Below, piece by piece: positions 21,901-30,429 of a stretch of 64,000 nt of DNA. The notes under the pieces are model-generated. The model saw nothing but the letters and a program-made list of their open reading frames with translations. It was not told where the DNA came from and made no database searches. The translations under genes were made by a program, and so were the position numbers. The stretch spans positions 70,001 to 134,000 of the forward strand of contig VCJN01001531.1 of the NCBI GenBank assembly GCA_006384855.1, written 5' to 3'. This stretch comes from Tetraselmis striata. Its lineage: Eukaryota > Chlorophyta > Chlorodendrophyceae > Chlorodendrales > Chlorodendraceae. Numbering within the stretch: the stretch's first letter is position 1; every line of letters starts with the position of its first letter.

Positions 21901-24176
21901 CGATGGCGGAGCTGCAGGCGGGCAACGTCAACATGCCGCAACCTTATGCCCGCTATACATGGAGAAACAACATCTTGTGGTATTTACACAAGGACGGCAC
22001 GCACCGCGAGGTACCGCCACCCAGTGAGCGAGACACGGTGATTATGGATGTGCATGTCAAGATGGGCCATTTGGGGCGGGATCGGCTGCGCAGTGTTATC
22101 GCCGCTTCATATTTCTGGCCAGGGATGGTGGAGGATGTAGCCCGAGTCAAGAAGGCGTGTCCGGACTGCGATCGGCTGCAACATCGACCCGGCGGCACCA
22201 GCGGTCGCCCAAAGGCAGCCTCACCGCTGGACATGCAGCCGCTGCCGCACTTCGGCATGTTCTACCGCTGGCACTTGGACTTGGCGGGGCCTTTTGAGGC
22301 CACCCGCAGTCGCAATGTCTGGGTGTTGGTGATGGTGGAAGCGGCGAGCAAGTGGGTGGAGTTGGTGCCGCTGCGCACCAAGGAGGCAGCCAACATACGA
22401 CAAGCCTTTCAAGAGAGAGTGCTGGCGCGTTTCGCGGCGCCAGGCGAGGTGTGTACCGACGGCGGTACCGAGTTCAGCGGCGAGTTCCACGAGCTTCTCG
22501 TGGAGCATGACATCGATCATCCGAAGCCGCTGCCCTATCATCCGCAGCCCAATGGGTTGGCGGAAGGGATGGTGAAAACAGTCAAGGAGGCACTGATGCG
22601 CTATGTGGTTCAGCCCGGCAAGCGCGTCGTGTGGGACACTTTTCTGCCTTCCATCGAGCTGGGCTACCGTTGCAGCAAGCAAGCCAGCACCAGGTACAGC
22701 CCATACGAGTTGGTGTACGGCAGGGCACCCGTGTTTCCCGCGCAGGCGAGAGCGCTCTTTGAGGAGAGCGCCGTGGACTTCAACAGCCCGGAGGGCATGT
22801 GGGAGCTGATGACAGTGCGCGCGGAGCGTTTGGCGCTCATGGTGCCGACGGCGATGCACAACGTGGAAGCGGCGCAGCATCGTGAAGTGATGCGCTATCG
22901 CAGGAGGCGCGCGGGGTTGGTGGCGCCCGGAGTGCAACGCTTCAGCCCCGGCGACTTCGTCTACGTGCAACAGCGGCAGCAAGACGCGCTCGATCCACGA
23001 GTGCGACCGGCTGTCTACAAGGTTTACGAGGTGAACGACAACGGAGTGGTGGTCATCCAAGGAGCTGACGGCGACACGGCGCGCGTGCGCGTTGAGGAGC
23101 TGGCGCGGTGCGCCGTTCCATACGTGGTGTTGCCAGCAGGATTTGAAGACCCAAATATGGCGTGCGAGGAGTGCGACGGGCGCGTCAGCACCCAGCGCAA
23201 CCCGATCATCATCTGCGAAGACTGTGAACGAGGCTGGCACAAGTTGTGTCATCAGCCACCTGTGGCACGTGTGCCGCGGGGGGCATGGCGGTGTGCGGAG
23301 TGCAGCGCTGATGACGCAGCGTTGCCGGCACAGTGGACATCGGTGGCTTTAGCCGCCACAACAATCAGTGACAACGACGACAGCGACGAGGAGATTCAAG
23401 ACCCTGCCCCGCCTTTGCAACCGACAAGAGCGGCAGTGGCAGCAAGACTGAACTGGGGCATGCCTGGCGCCTGGCACCCAGCAACTGTGACAAGAACGAT
23501 GAACAACCTTCAAGCAGCCAATGACTATCTACCGGCAATCAGTAACCAAGTGAGCGAGTACGCTGCGCTAGCCAACGTGATCAGCTGGCGCGGCCGAGTA
23601 ATCTTTGATCCGTGGGCGGGACATGGCAGCACCGCTGAGGCCTTGCGGCCGTGCGGTGCGACAGTGATCAACAACGACTTCAATCCGGTGTACCAAACTG
23701 AGATGTGCGAGGACGCGCTGGAATCCTTTGTGTACCAGTGCGCTCGCGATGTAACCGCAACTGTGGCGATGACGACGATGATGACGACGACGATGACGAC
23801 AACGATGATGACAACACAGCCGCGGTTAGAGGCCCCTTTCATAGTGGTGACCTCCCCGTGGTTCCAACTACTTGATCTGGCGCTGCCAATCATGGCGTCA
23901 TGCGCGGACATCCTTTTCGTGCAAGTACCAATCTTCTACATCGCGCAGGGACCTTCCCCGCGCATGCAGTGGCTACGGCATCTAGGCGACTGTGGGCGGC
24001 TCCACATTATTGCCGGCGACATGCAGCGTAACCGCACTACGCGCCGATCAACCCTGTGGCTCGCGGTCTTCCGCGACAACGAGCTGCGAGAGCGAGAACT
24101 GCGAGCTGAGTGGCGTCACTCCGTGGCGTCAATTCACTTCCACACCGAGGCGTGCGCTGACGACCAGCATCACTGA
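18861..24176 (+). CDS. ORF2 of LTR element: C5-methyltransferase, RT-RNaseH-IN, PHD, MTase-like
   Basis: ORF2 is 1,771 aa. Residues 1-300 carry the remaining cytosine-5 methyltransferase motifs: 'GCGWPCPGMSRAN' (motif IV, catalytic Cys near 79), 'WLLENV' (motif VI, near 120), 'HRVRRFWTNM' (motif VIII) and 'ERLIGNAMGLHSV' (motif X). A charged helix and hydrophobic stretch follow (310-400). The Ty3-like reverse transcriptase starts near 490 with 'YADD' near 659; RNase H has 'HTDFSGAGLG' near 813; integrase has an HHCC finger near 1065-1100 and the D-D-E core ('LDLAGPF', 'TDGGTEF', 'NGLAEGMVKTVKE'). A C4HC3 PHD finger (about 1434-1482) carries 'CEDCERGWHKLCH' and 'WRCAEC'. Residues 1540-1770 hold 'IFDPWAGHGSTAEAL' and 'IVVTSPWF', the motif I/motif IV layout of amino-methyltransferases (N6A/N4C type). 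The last assignment is an inference from motifs; RT-IN is certain. Confidence 0.92.
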   Translation: MPCWPTVRRWPDTGIRTSTRQPARPLGSVFKEHSRRYPDLLPASAIKGWDSFPQDITAITTEDVRRLPYIDIVGCGWPCPGMSRANRNALGLRDRRSRLLFHVAAFIEKLEEKQPTGVGWLLENVDTSGDERLYIKESEKYITKIIGRALVIDEAGCGANHHRVRRFWTNMGDVERLKLAWERRADMQPRLLREVLPPHLRPHVNLPTPPNGVRVNKPGQPRALPTILARSDSDAYSGEGAGMLFNINTGEWERPTVHLKEELFGYEPNVIHGISLPDHERLIGNAMGLHSVAWIVGQLFVEQQRLRDLEELERAARAAQAAQRAERERREQRRMQRSCGRAWQQLCQQALCCWLLLIWLGGTSMHFGEASRLGNTTVLAMFVAVMVRASARYRREVTATSRAGRRAFGANAVSDGGGTAERSSAAAWANRGYTQASMNDHVEDVRSLKDPEKHWRCGRECEASQQQQLVELCDSFWDDVWVWSVSDLPAVNHWEFRIPTTNTQPIKRPKYRLSKTEWDFVDSWCKELLAAGAIRESQSPYSIPVVCPPKKDDDGNWTGIRVCLDARPLNSVTESWAYCMPKTDELLSKVAGARMYSGFDAKSAFHQLPIAEEDRHKTAFWGSDRQYEWCRMAMGFKNASQAWQRVMDEALGDLPFVAVYADDICVFSGAAEMSDAEVFQQHLQHLETVFQRLATAGIRLAPGKGRMAVRQIAFLGHWVDGEGVFPQHSKVEAVVKMPPPTDVAGLRRFLGMVGYYGKFIEQVAVKRKPLTKLTGKVPWEWGSEQQRAFEQLKADLVSAPVLRNPDWSRPFILHTDFSGAGLGAVLAQEDDEGQEYVVEFASRTCQGAEPNYASYEGECLAMLYGMDKFRYYLFGRQFVVVTDHRPLEWLMNTAQLRGKLARWAMRLSEYDFVVRYRKGAHHVNADCLSRGPVEGDPTELDGRGEFSPEGTVRHAAAFWCATAQSSRQPELSAWARRRVLDTAHEGTANGDLVAVTGELTAGPRRGDPWMDAEAMAELQAGNVNMPQPYARYTWRNNILWYLHKDGTHREVPPPSERDTVIMDVHVKMGHLGRDRLRSVIAASYFWPGMVEDVARVKKACPDCDRLQHRPGGTSGRPKAASPLDMQPLPHFGMFYRWHLDLAGPFEATRSRNVWVLVMVEAASKWVELVPLRTKEAANIRQAFQERVLARFAAPGEVCTDGGTEFSGEFHELLVEHDIDHPKPLPYHPQPNGLAEGMVKTVKEALMRYVVQPGKRVVWDTFLPSIELGYRCSKQASTRYSPYELVYGRAPVFPAQARALFEESAVDFNSPEGMWELMTVRAERLALMVPTAMHNVEAAQHREVMRYRRRRAGLVAPGVQRFSPGDFVYVQQRQQDALDPRVRPAVYKVYEVNDNGVVVIQGADGDTARVRVEELARCAVPYVVLPAGFEDPNMACEECDGRVSTQRNPIIICEDCERGWHKLCHQPPVARVPRGAWRCAECSADDAALPAQWTSVALAATTISDNDDSDEEIQDPAPPLQPTRAAVAARLNWGMPGAWHPATVTRTMNNLQAANDYLPAISNQVSEYAALANVISWRGRVIFDPWAGHGSTAEALRPCGATVINNDFNPVYQTEMCEDALESFVYQCARDVTATVAMTTMMTTTMTTTMMTTQPRLEAPFIVVTSPWFQLLDLALPIMASCADILFVQVPIFYIAQGPSPRMQWLRHLGDCGRLHIIAGDMQRNRTTRRSTLWLAVFRDNELRERELRAEWRHSVASIHFHTEACADDQHH

Positions 24177-24250
24177 GCGTCGATTGGCGCCCAGCGGCCG
24201 TTCACCCTTCTGGCGACCAACCGTCTGGGGGGGGGGGATGGGCCGCCCAT

Positions 24251-24298
24251 TGAGCTGGTGACAGCGCCCCACGCGGGAATGCGAGCATGCGACGGCAG
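24251..24298 (+). repeat. 48-bp direct repeat just inside the 3' LTR
   Basis: The 48 bases starting TGAGCTGGTGACAGCG and ending GCGACGGCAG end two bases before the 3' LTR begins. The same 48 bases stand at 25253-25300, one base after that LTR ends. Confidence 0.95.
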
Positions 24299-24299
24299 C

Positions 24300-25251
24300 T
24301 GCCGCAGCATCCGTCATATCCGCGTGCGCGTGAAGAACGGGACAGCCAAGCCCTTCCGGGCCGGCTAGGGTTAAAGCTAGGGTTCCATACCCGGTTGAGA
24401 CCACAGGCAGGGCACCTGATTGGTTAGGGTTCCATACCCTGGCCATAGCCCTGAGCGAGGCGCAAGGAGACATACATACCGGAGATCAGAGACCCGCCCA
24501 AGCACACCTAGGCGGGACTTCTAAGGGAACTCAGATAGCACCTCTAATCGGGACCTCTAACAGGGACCCCTAAGGTGGACTACCTGCAGAAGACGAAGTA
24601 CTGTACTGCTGCTGGTACAAGGCGCAAGACTCACTGTAGCCGCAGCCGAGTAGTAGTATAGGACTTGATGAGTACAATTAGACAAGGGCAGTGCGTAATG
24701 CGTCTGGCGCGCGGTGCGCGCACGGCGCGCGTGCTATTAGCACTTAGCGTGACGTGCGGCTGCCTTGCCATGGCCGCGATCGCGTGCTTATAGAGGGCCT
24801 CCGCCTTCTAGCGGTCCCTCTTCCCCCTTGTCTTGCCTGTGTGTGCCTGTGTTTGCCTATGACAGGCATAGGCAAGAGCCTGTGTACGGGACGGAGACGG
24901 TGTAAGAGACGGAGATCGGCTTGAGGAACGAGGGCCAAAGGTAATCACGGTAGCCTGCGTGCTTGTCGTACGGTCGCACGCGTGCTGCCCGCTGCATCGT
25001 GCGCGCGCGCTGCTGGTGGTGCTGGGTTGTCACCATTCGACCCGGTACCGACGTAAAGTACTGTAGGAACGGTTGATAGCCGCGACCAGCACTGCATAAA
25101 GTACTGCACGGCGTGGCAGTGACCTGTGGTGAGAGGCTTCATTGCCACTGGCATTCACCCCCCTGAGTACGGGCAAGACCAGCAACGCTGGTCTGAACTA
25201 AAGCCCTATAGGCGTCTGAGAGGTGCCTGTAGTGACTTAGGTTCGCGTTCA
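24300..25251 (+). repeat. 3' LTR
   Basis: This is the second 952-bp LTR copy, same ends (TG...CA) as the 5' copy and no difference noticed over its length. A purine tract with 11 Gs lies about 60 bases upstream rather than directly against the LTR. Confidence 0.95.
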
Positions 25252-25252
25252 G

Positions 25253-25300
25253 TGAGCTGGTGACAGCGCCCCACGCGGGAATGCGAGCATGCGACGGCAG
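25253..25300 (+). repeat. 48-bp direct repeat just outside the 3' LTR
   Basis: It is an exact second copy of 24251-24298. With it, the 3' LTR is bracketed by a direct repeat far longer than a normal integrase target duplication. The 200 bases after it show no gene. Confidence 0.95.
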
Positions 25301-25527
25301 GAGCAGCGCGATAAGCCGCGTACCGGGTACCACCGTAGCAGCAGTCGTGTCGCAGCCCAGGCCCCGCCAGGCCCAGCAGGTGTCGCAGCTCGCCCACACA
25401 GCGATCTCTACGGGGCTACGAACAATAGATACTATCATAACACGTTGGCGCACCCCCCCCCCCCCCCCGCCCCCCCCTCTAGCATGCGAGTTGTCTAGAC
25501 CGTCGCCACTCGATCGGCGCAGCGCGC

Positions 25528-25797
25528 ATGCCGGGCGATGGGGGCGGTCGCCCTGGGCGACTGGAGGATATTCGCCACGATCCAGACACGAATCGGTGGC
25601 GTTGCCCCCACTGCCCTCACGAGTTTCTCGCAGGGACAAGGTCATGGATCATCTCAAGCTCAACAAGAATGGTAAGTTCAAGTGCAAGGAGAAAGCGCGC
25701 AAGGCCGAGGTGGCCAAGCGCAGTTTCGTGGCGAGCATGGAGGGGGACGAGATTCGTCGCGCGTATTTGGCTGAAAACCCGAACTTAATGCCTTAAT
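25528..25797 (+). pseudogene. possible BED-like zinc-finger remnant (hAT-type transposase N-terminus)
   Basis: One frame gives 'RWRCPHCPHEFLAG'; a neighbouring frame continues 'VMDHLKLNKNGKFKCKEKARK' in shorter form as 'MDHLKLNKNGKFKC' and runs to a stop at 25795-25797. The C-x2-C ... H ... C spacing and basic helix recall the BED-type zinc fingers at the N-terminus of hAT transposases. The two halves lie in different frames, so either a frameshift or a small intron separates them. No transposase core follows. The reading is tentative. Confidence 0.35.
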
Positions 25798-25870
25798 CTG
25801 CATTTTGGGAGCCAGAATGGCGAAACCTAAAGCGAAAATGCTTGTTTGAGACCGCACTTTCGAATTTTTT

Positions 25871-26040
25871 TCTGGGGGGGGGGGGGGGGGGGGGCGCCCC
25901 CCCCCCCAGACCCCTCCCCCCCCCAAACCCCCGCCCCAGGCGGGGGTTTTCGCCCCCGCCGCAGGCGGGGTTTCCTACATAATATACAACCCGGGGTAGG
26001 GGCACCTCCACAAATCTCCGGCGCGAAGCGCCGCTTAGTG
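25871..26040. repeat. G/C-tract hairpin repeat with CCTACATAATATA end
   Basis: A G-run is followed directly by a C-run, then by GC-rich inverted copies (CCCCCGCCCCAGGCGGGGG and CCCCCGCCGCAGGCGGGG) and by CCTACATAATATA. The same end in reverse complement lies beside another G-tract at 13230-13252, so this is a repeated unit able to form strong hairpins. Confidence 0.55.
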
Positions 26041-26059
26041 TAATAAATAATACTAATAA

Positions 26060-26640
26060 TTAATCACATGAGCTAGCTGCAAATAAAGACGATAAGGAAA
26101 TCACCCGAAATGACAATAGGAAACGTCCAGTACAACAACTGCGAGGTGGAAGCAGCAACATAAGAGGGTGCGGAATGAGCACGAGCAGACGCATCATACT
26201 TGGCCGTATGCGCTCCGGCAGAGAGAATGCCGCCCAAGGTACCATGCACGCAAGCATAGACTCGCTGCAACAACCCCCGCCGCGTGTGCGACAGGTGATG
26301 GCGGAACTCAACAGGCCGGTTGGCGACAAAGTTCCGAAGAGCCGGGACGGACTGACCACGAAGGAAGCATTAAGTTGGGGCGGAAGGACATCTAGAGAAG
26401 TTGTGCACAACAAGCAACACCGCGAAAATTTAGACCACCGCCGTCAAAGCGGATTTTCCGAGGCGGCCGAGGTCCTCAACCACAAGAGGGTAGCATCGGT
26501 GAACACCCCGCACCGGGGGGGGATACGCCCGGTCCGCCGCCAGCTTGTTGTGCTCCGCCTCGGTTACCGCGATCCCCGGGGTGCACCAGCGGGGGTCGTT
26601 GCCCCAAGTGGGGGTTGTGGAGGACACGCACCCGAAATCG
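26060..26640 (-). mobile_element. 3' fragment of an unclassified LINE-like element (family shared with 36.8 kb)
   Basis: On the minus strand broken frames read 'RGVHRCYPLVVEDLGRLGKS' and 'SDASARAHSAPS'-like sequence ('YDASARAHSAPSYV'). The first resembles the closing part of restriction-like endonuclease LINEs. About 170 bases (26068-26245) match 36840-37030 in the opposite orientation at roughly 85 percent by eye. Several frameshifts are evident. A C-tract lies just upstream at about 26661-26685. The class is uncertain. Confidence 0.45.
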
Positions 26641-27121
26641 ATTGTCATGATAATCGCTTTGCCCCCCCCCCCCCCCCCCCCCCCCATCACCACCACCCCG
26701 ACAGCGTCAAATAATACGGCCGCGAGCGGTCCGTTGGGCGCAGCCCCCTCGTCTCAAAGGTCAAGTTGCCGACTCCCGAGCGGGCCCGGTCAAGCACCGA
26801 CCCCGCTTCAATCGTCACGGAAGCCCACAGATTTTTAAAGTGGTATGCATGCGCTGCTTCTAGTTCGCGACTACGGGGCAGATGTGCAGATGATCCACGA
26901 CGAAATCCCTAGCGTTCCGGTTCGAGCCATCCGTAGAGCGAAGCCAACACGGCATGTGACAAGCGTGGAACCGCCGCGCGGGCGAAGGCCCAGCACCCGC
27001 GCAGCGTGATAACACTTCGTGTTCCCCACTGTGGTTAGAGATAGCAGGTCCTAAGAGCAACTCAGTCTGAGCTAGTGCATGCAGCAGACTAGGTGTTGTA
27101 AACAATTTCAATTTCAATTTA

Positions 27122-27765
27122 GGGATAATTGCAAAACAGGTTACACTTCTGACTTTATTTGCATAACATGGTCCCGGCTTTTGCAAAACAAGATGCAATC
27201 CCGGCCGAATAAGCATCATGGGGAAACTTGCGGGCCGACTCGTGATCCGACTGGAAAAGCAATAGGGAGCCCGGCCCGCACGCGTTGTACAAGCACAAAG
27301 CATATCAAGTCGCGAGGCCACGGCGCCCATACCATGGAAGCCAGGATCGAGGGCCACGAAGTCACGCAAGTGAATCGCACGGCTGAGGTCGTGGCGTTGG
27401 ACAACCACGGTCGTGGGTTGATCGGAGGCAGCACCCGTACCCGTACCCGAGGGCGGAGCTGTAGTACCGCCTGGTTGCGATTCTCACATAATACAGTGCG
27501 GTAGTCGGCGCGCGAAGCCACCCGGGCGCCCGCCGACCAGTCGTCCGATCCGGCCGGACGACTTGCGCCCTATTGCGGTCTTATTGCGCATATACATTTA
27601 CGAATAGTATATCGTCGACGAATTGATCACATATTCAAACGATACATTTCGGAGGATATATGCAGGTTTTGGTAAAATTTAGCATGACCTTGTTCTTGCT
27701 GTCCGTCGGGGTCAACGACACCAAAGCGATAAAACCCGTGGATGGGTCATCGTGCTGGGGGGGGG

Positions 27766-27802
<37 letters not shown>

Positions 27803-28629
27803 CTGTCAACACGCTTCCCGAGCGGCGTGGCGACAACGTCGTCGCGAAACTTTTGTTGAAGGGAAACTGGAAACCGGGTAAAATTCCGGCTTTACTAGCA
27901 GAACATCGTCGAACCCGGCTTTTGCAAAACATGGTGTAATGACACATTGCAAAACATGGTGCTCCCGACTTTGGCACTCCTGGACAATTGCAAAACATGG
28001 TGCGACATGCCCGTCACCCTTCGCGCATCAACCGCTACTGGGCAACTCCCCGTCCCGGCGCCGCCAAGCAGTGCACGCATCCCGGCGCGCGAATGCAGCC
28101 GCGGACGGTGAAGCGGATTGTCGGCACTACACCGCCCACAATAACTGCTGCCGCCAGCCGAAGCGCGATGCGCGTGCTTTTTGCCGCCGGCAAGTAGCAG
28201 CGGCGATATGCTGAGTGAGTAGGCGCCCCGTCGCGCGTGTGGGTATCGACAGTGCGGCCTATATATAGTCACATTCCAGCATCGCCGATCTGTCCCACCA
28301 GTCGCATGTGTGGCCGTTTCTATGGGCGTGTGTGTTGCTTCAACCTACCGGATTGTCTCGTTGATGTCAAATGACACGCGTCTTGGCGGAGCGTTGGTTA
28401 CTAGTAGCGCCCCCGTCGTCCCCACACCAGATGATGCGGCGCTTACGGGCCGGGCCTTCTATACGACCCTGTTCTACAATTTTCCGTACCCCGATTTGCA
28501 CGATGTAATGCAACTACACCGTGTTTTACAATCTGCCACTGCTCGGGATTGCATCCTATTTTGCAAAAGCCGGGTTTTACCATGTTTTGCAAATTAAGTT
28601 AAAGTTGTACCTTGCTTTGCAATTTCCCC
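27122..28629. mobile_element. 1.5-kb element with about 90-bp terminal inverted repeats
   Basis: The left arm (27122-27213) and right arm (28539-28629) match in inverted orientation. Both contain TTGCAAAACATGGT-like units and CCCGGCTTTTGCAAAA followed by GATGCAATCCCG. Further direct copies of TTGCAAAACATGGTG stand inside at about 27922-28005. No transposase is visible between the arms, and a 46-base near-pure G-tract (27757-27802) sits in the middle. This is most simply a non-autonomous DNA transposon; superfamily not assigned. Confidence 0.6.
27757..27802 (+). repeat. longest G-homopolymer (46 bases, one A)
   Basis: The tract is pure G except for an A at 27768. It lies inside the 1.5-kb inverted-repeat element. 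Similar tracts of 15-40 bases recur across the window, mostly in introns. Confidence 0.95.
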
Positions 28630-29221
28630 TTTTTTTAATATTCAAAGCATGCACGGAGTGTATGTGCATCCCATCGTGCGAGACGAGCGTGAGGCGCCGA
28701 ACCGCCGACCATGCTTGAGAACTCCCGATCGCTAGGCGGGTCTGCGGCGGCAGCAGGTCACCGGTGATTCAGCCCGTAATGTCGCCATTATTGATGGCGG
28801 CCGACCGCGTCCAATTGCGCCCGATCGATTCTCACAGCCCGACTTTAAGAGACGTCGAGATGAGTGACAACCGGCTCGATGGGCCGGCGGACAGGCGGAT
28901 ACGACTTGCGGAGGTTGCCGACGAGGCGCAAAATTAGAAATCAGAAAAATCTTACAAATTTGATTCAGGGCGACGATCCAGGCTAGTTGTCTTATGGCCC
29001 GACTACAATAATCCGCAAAGGGTCGACCACCGCATGTAGCATGGAGTATGTTGGAGGCCAAGCCTCTATATCTACGAGAGAGATGCGTCGCCTTCGCCCC
29101 CTCTCTCCGTCCCATCAATCCCCTAGCATTGGCATCGTGGAGCACTACTTCAACCGCCGCGCATCACTGCTAGTTCTAGGGCCCCATGCTAGCTACTTGT
29201 TAAGTACTGTACGGCAAGTGC
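28630..29221. other. no gene recognised
   Basis: This mixed-composition stretch has no open frame with a known motif and no clear repeat structure. Confidence 0.4.
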
Positions 29222-29380
29222 AATGAAGAGGCTTTTAGTTGCAAGAGAACCGAATTTTACATCTCTTTGGCATTGCGTTAGTATTTATAGCGAAGTGGCT
29301 ATCGGTCAAAGCCGAGCAGAAGCAATAGCCGTGGCATGTTGTTCAGAGCAGAAGCAGTACCCGTGCGCAGGTGTCATCAT
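29222..29380 (+). repeat. dispersed 160-bp repeat, copy 1
   Basis: The sequence starting ATGAAGAGGCTTTTAGTTGC matches 38090-38250 in the same orientation over about 150 bases with scattered differences. It lies directly before a Harbinger-like copy. Confidence 0.7.
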
Positions 29381-29386
29381 GAATTA

Positions 29387-30307
29387 CCGCCGTCCCATAA
29401 TAACCACATCCCTGATTTGGACAACTGCTTTCGCGCGTACGAAAATATAATAACCTCATCTGCCTCTTCTATCCTAACCAAATAGCGACCGTGATTGCAT
29501 TTCTCGCGATTTCAATTGATGAGGTTATCCGCGGCGCGTAACGGTAGCCGCTTCTCCCCGCCGCGCCATAGGCTGTGGCGGGTTGCGACTGGGAGCCCCG
29601 CCCGTGCGCATTGTGTCCGTACTCACTGACGGTATCGCATTGCGCCGCCTACCTGTGGCAGCCGCCTACCACCGTGGCGCCGCTCATAATGGCGCACACA
29701 TGGCGGGCGCGTCCGACTGCTCGCCGCCCGCCATGTGTTCCTCCTCGTCATCGGCAAGGATGAGACCGAAGAGTTGGTCCTCTTCTATATACGCTAGCCA
29801 CAGCCCCTATGCGATAAACGTTGACTGACTTTCGGGTTTGTGCGGTCGCCTCGACGTAGGCGGCCGAAAACGCAAGTGACGGGCGGGTAATGGCGGCCCG
29901 GTGGTGGGTGTGCCAAGAGTGGGCCGCGGCCGCGGGTGGGCCACCAGTGGGCACCGGAGTTCGTTACACACGACAGCTGCGAGCCGTGTGATGAGCGATG
30001 GATGCATGATGTGCGCCGTCCGCCATCCTAGGCTCTTTGACGTACCGACCGATACGCGACCAAATAGGAAACGCGAGTGATTTGGCTACTCGCTGAGGTC
30101 CGAAGTGCTGGAGCCTCGTGATTTGACCACCATGCGAACATTCGCGATGACCAAATATATAGCGATTTGGTTTCCCAAATCACTATGAGATCTCGATCGT
30201 ACGATTCACGAGTGCTGACATCATCAAAGATCCTACGCCCACGGCCTTTTTCATGTACGGGTTATCAAATTAGCTAGGATTGCGATTTGGTTAGGATAGG
30301 ACGGTGG
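29387..30307. mobile_element. Harbinger-like non-autonomous element, copy 1
   Basis: It begins CCGCCGTCCCATAATAACCA after a TTA and ends ATTTGGTTAGGATAGGACGG. Its whole length is related to copy 2 at 35622-36516, including an internal palindrome AAATAGCGATTTGG. The left flank TTA fits a TWA target site; on the right a TTA stands three bases off the expected end. No transposase is present. Confidence 0.65.
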
Positions 30308-30429
30308 TCCTTATTTTGGAGTAACGTGTGTGCGTACGCGGCATAGTGCGATATATATATAGGGGTTAGTGGTGCATTGAAGGTTACGGGCGCAACCCTA
30401 TCATTCCTACCCCGCCGAAAAGAAAATGG

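Larger units (their letters stand above)
13773..25251 (+). mobile_element. Ty3/gypsy-type LTR retrotransposon with captured methyltransferase domains
   Basis: The element is 11,479 bp with two 952-bp LTRs (TG...CA ends) and two overlapping ORFs: gag-protease-start of a cytosine methyltransferase in ORF1, and the rest of that methyltransferase-RT-RNase H-integrase-PHD finger-second methyltransferase-like domain in ORF2. RT before integrase gives the Ty3/gypsy order. The LTRs show no difference by eye, so the insertion looks recent, and both long ORFs look whole. No convincing 5-bp target-site duplication or classical tRNA primer site was found. The sequence just before the 3' LTR is repeated just after it (see separate entries). 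Confidence 0.93.

Noticed and set aside
22221-23252. 343-codon minus-strand open frame
   Set aside because: It is antisense to the integrase of ORF2 and has no recognisable domain.
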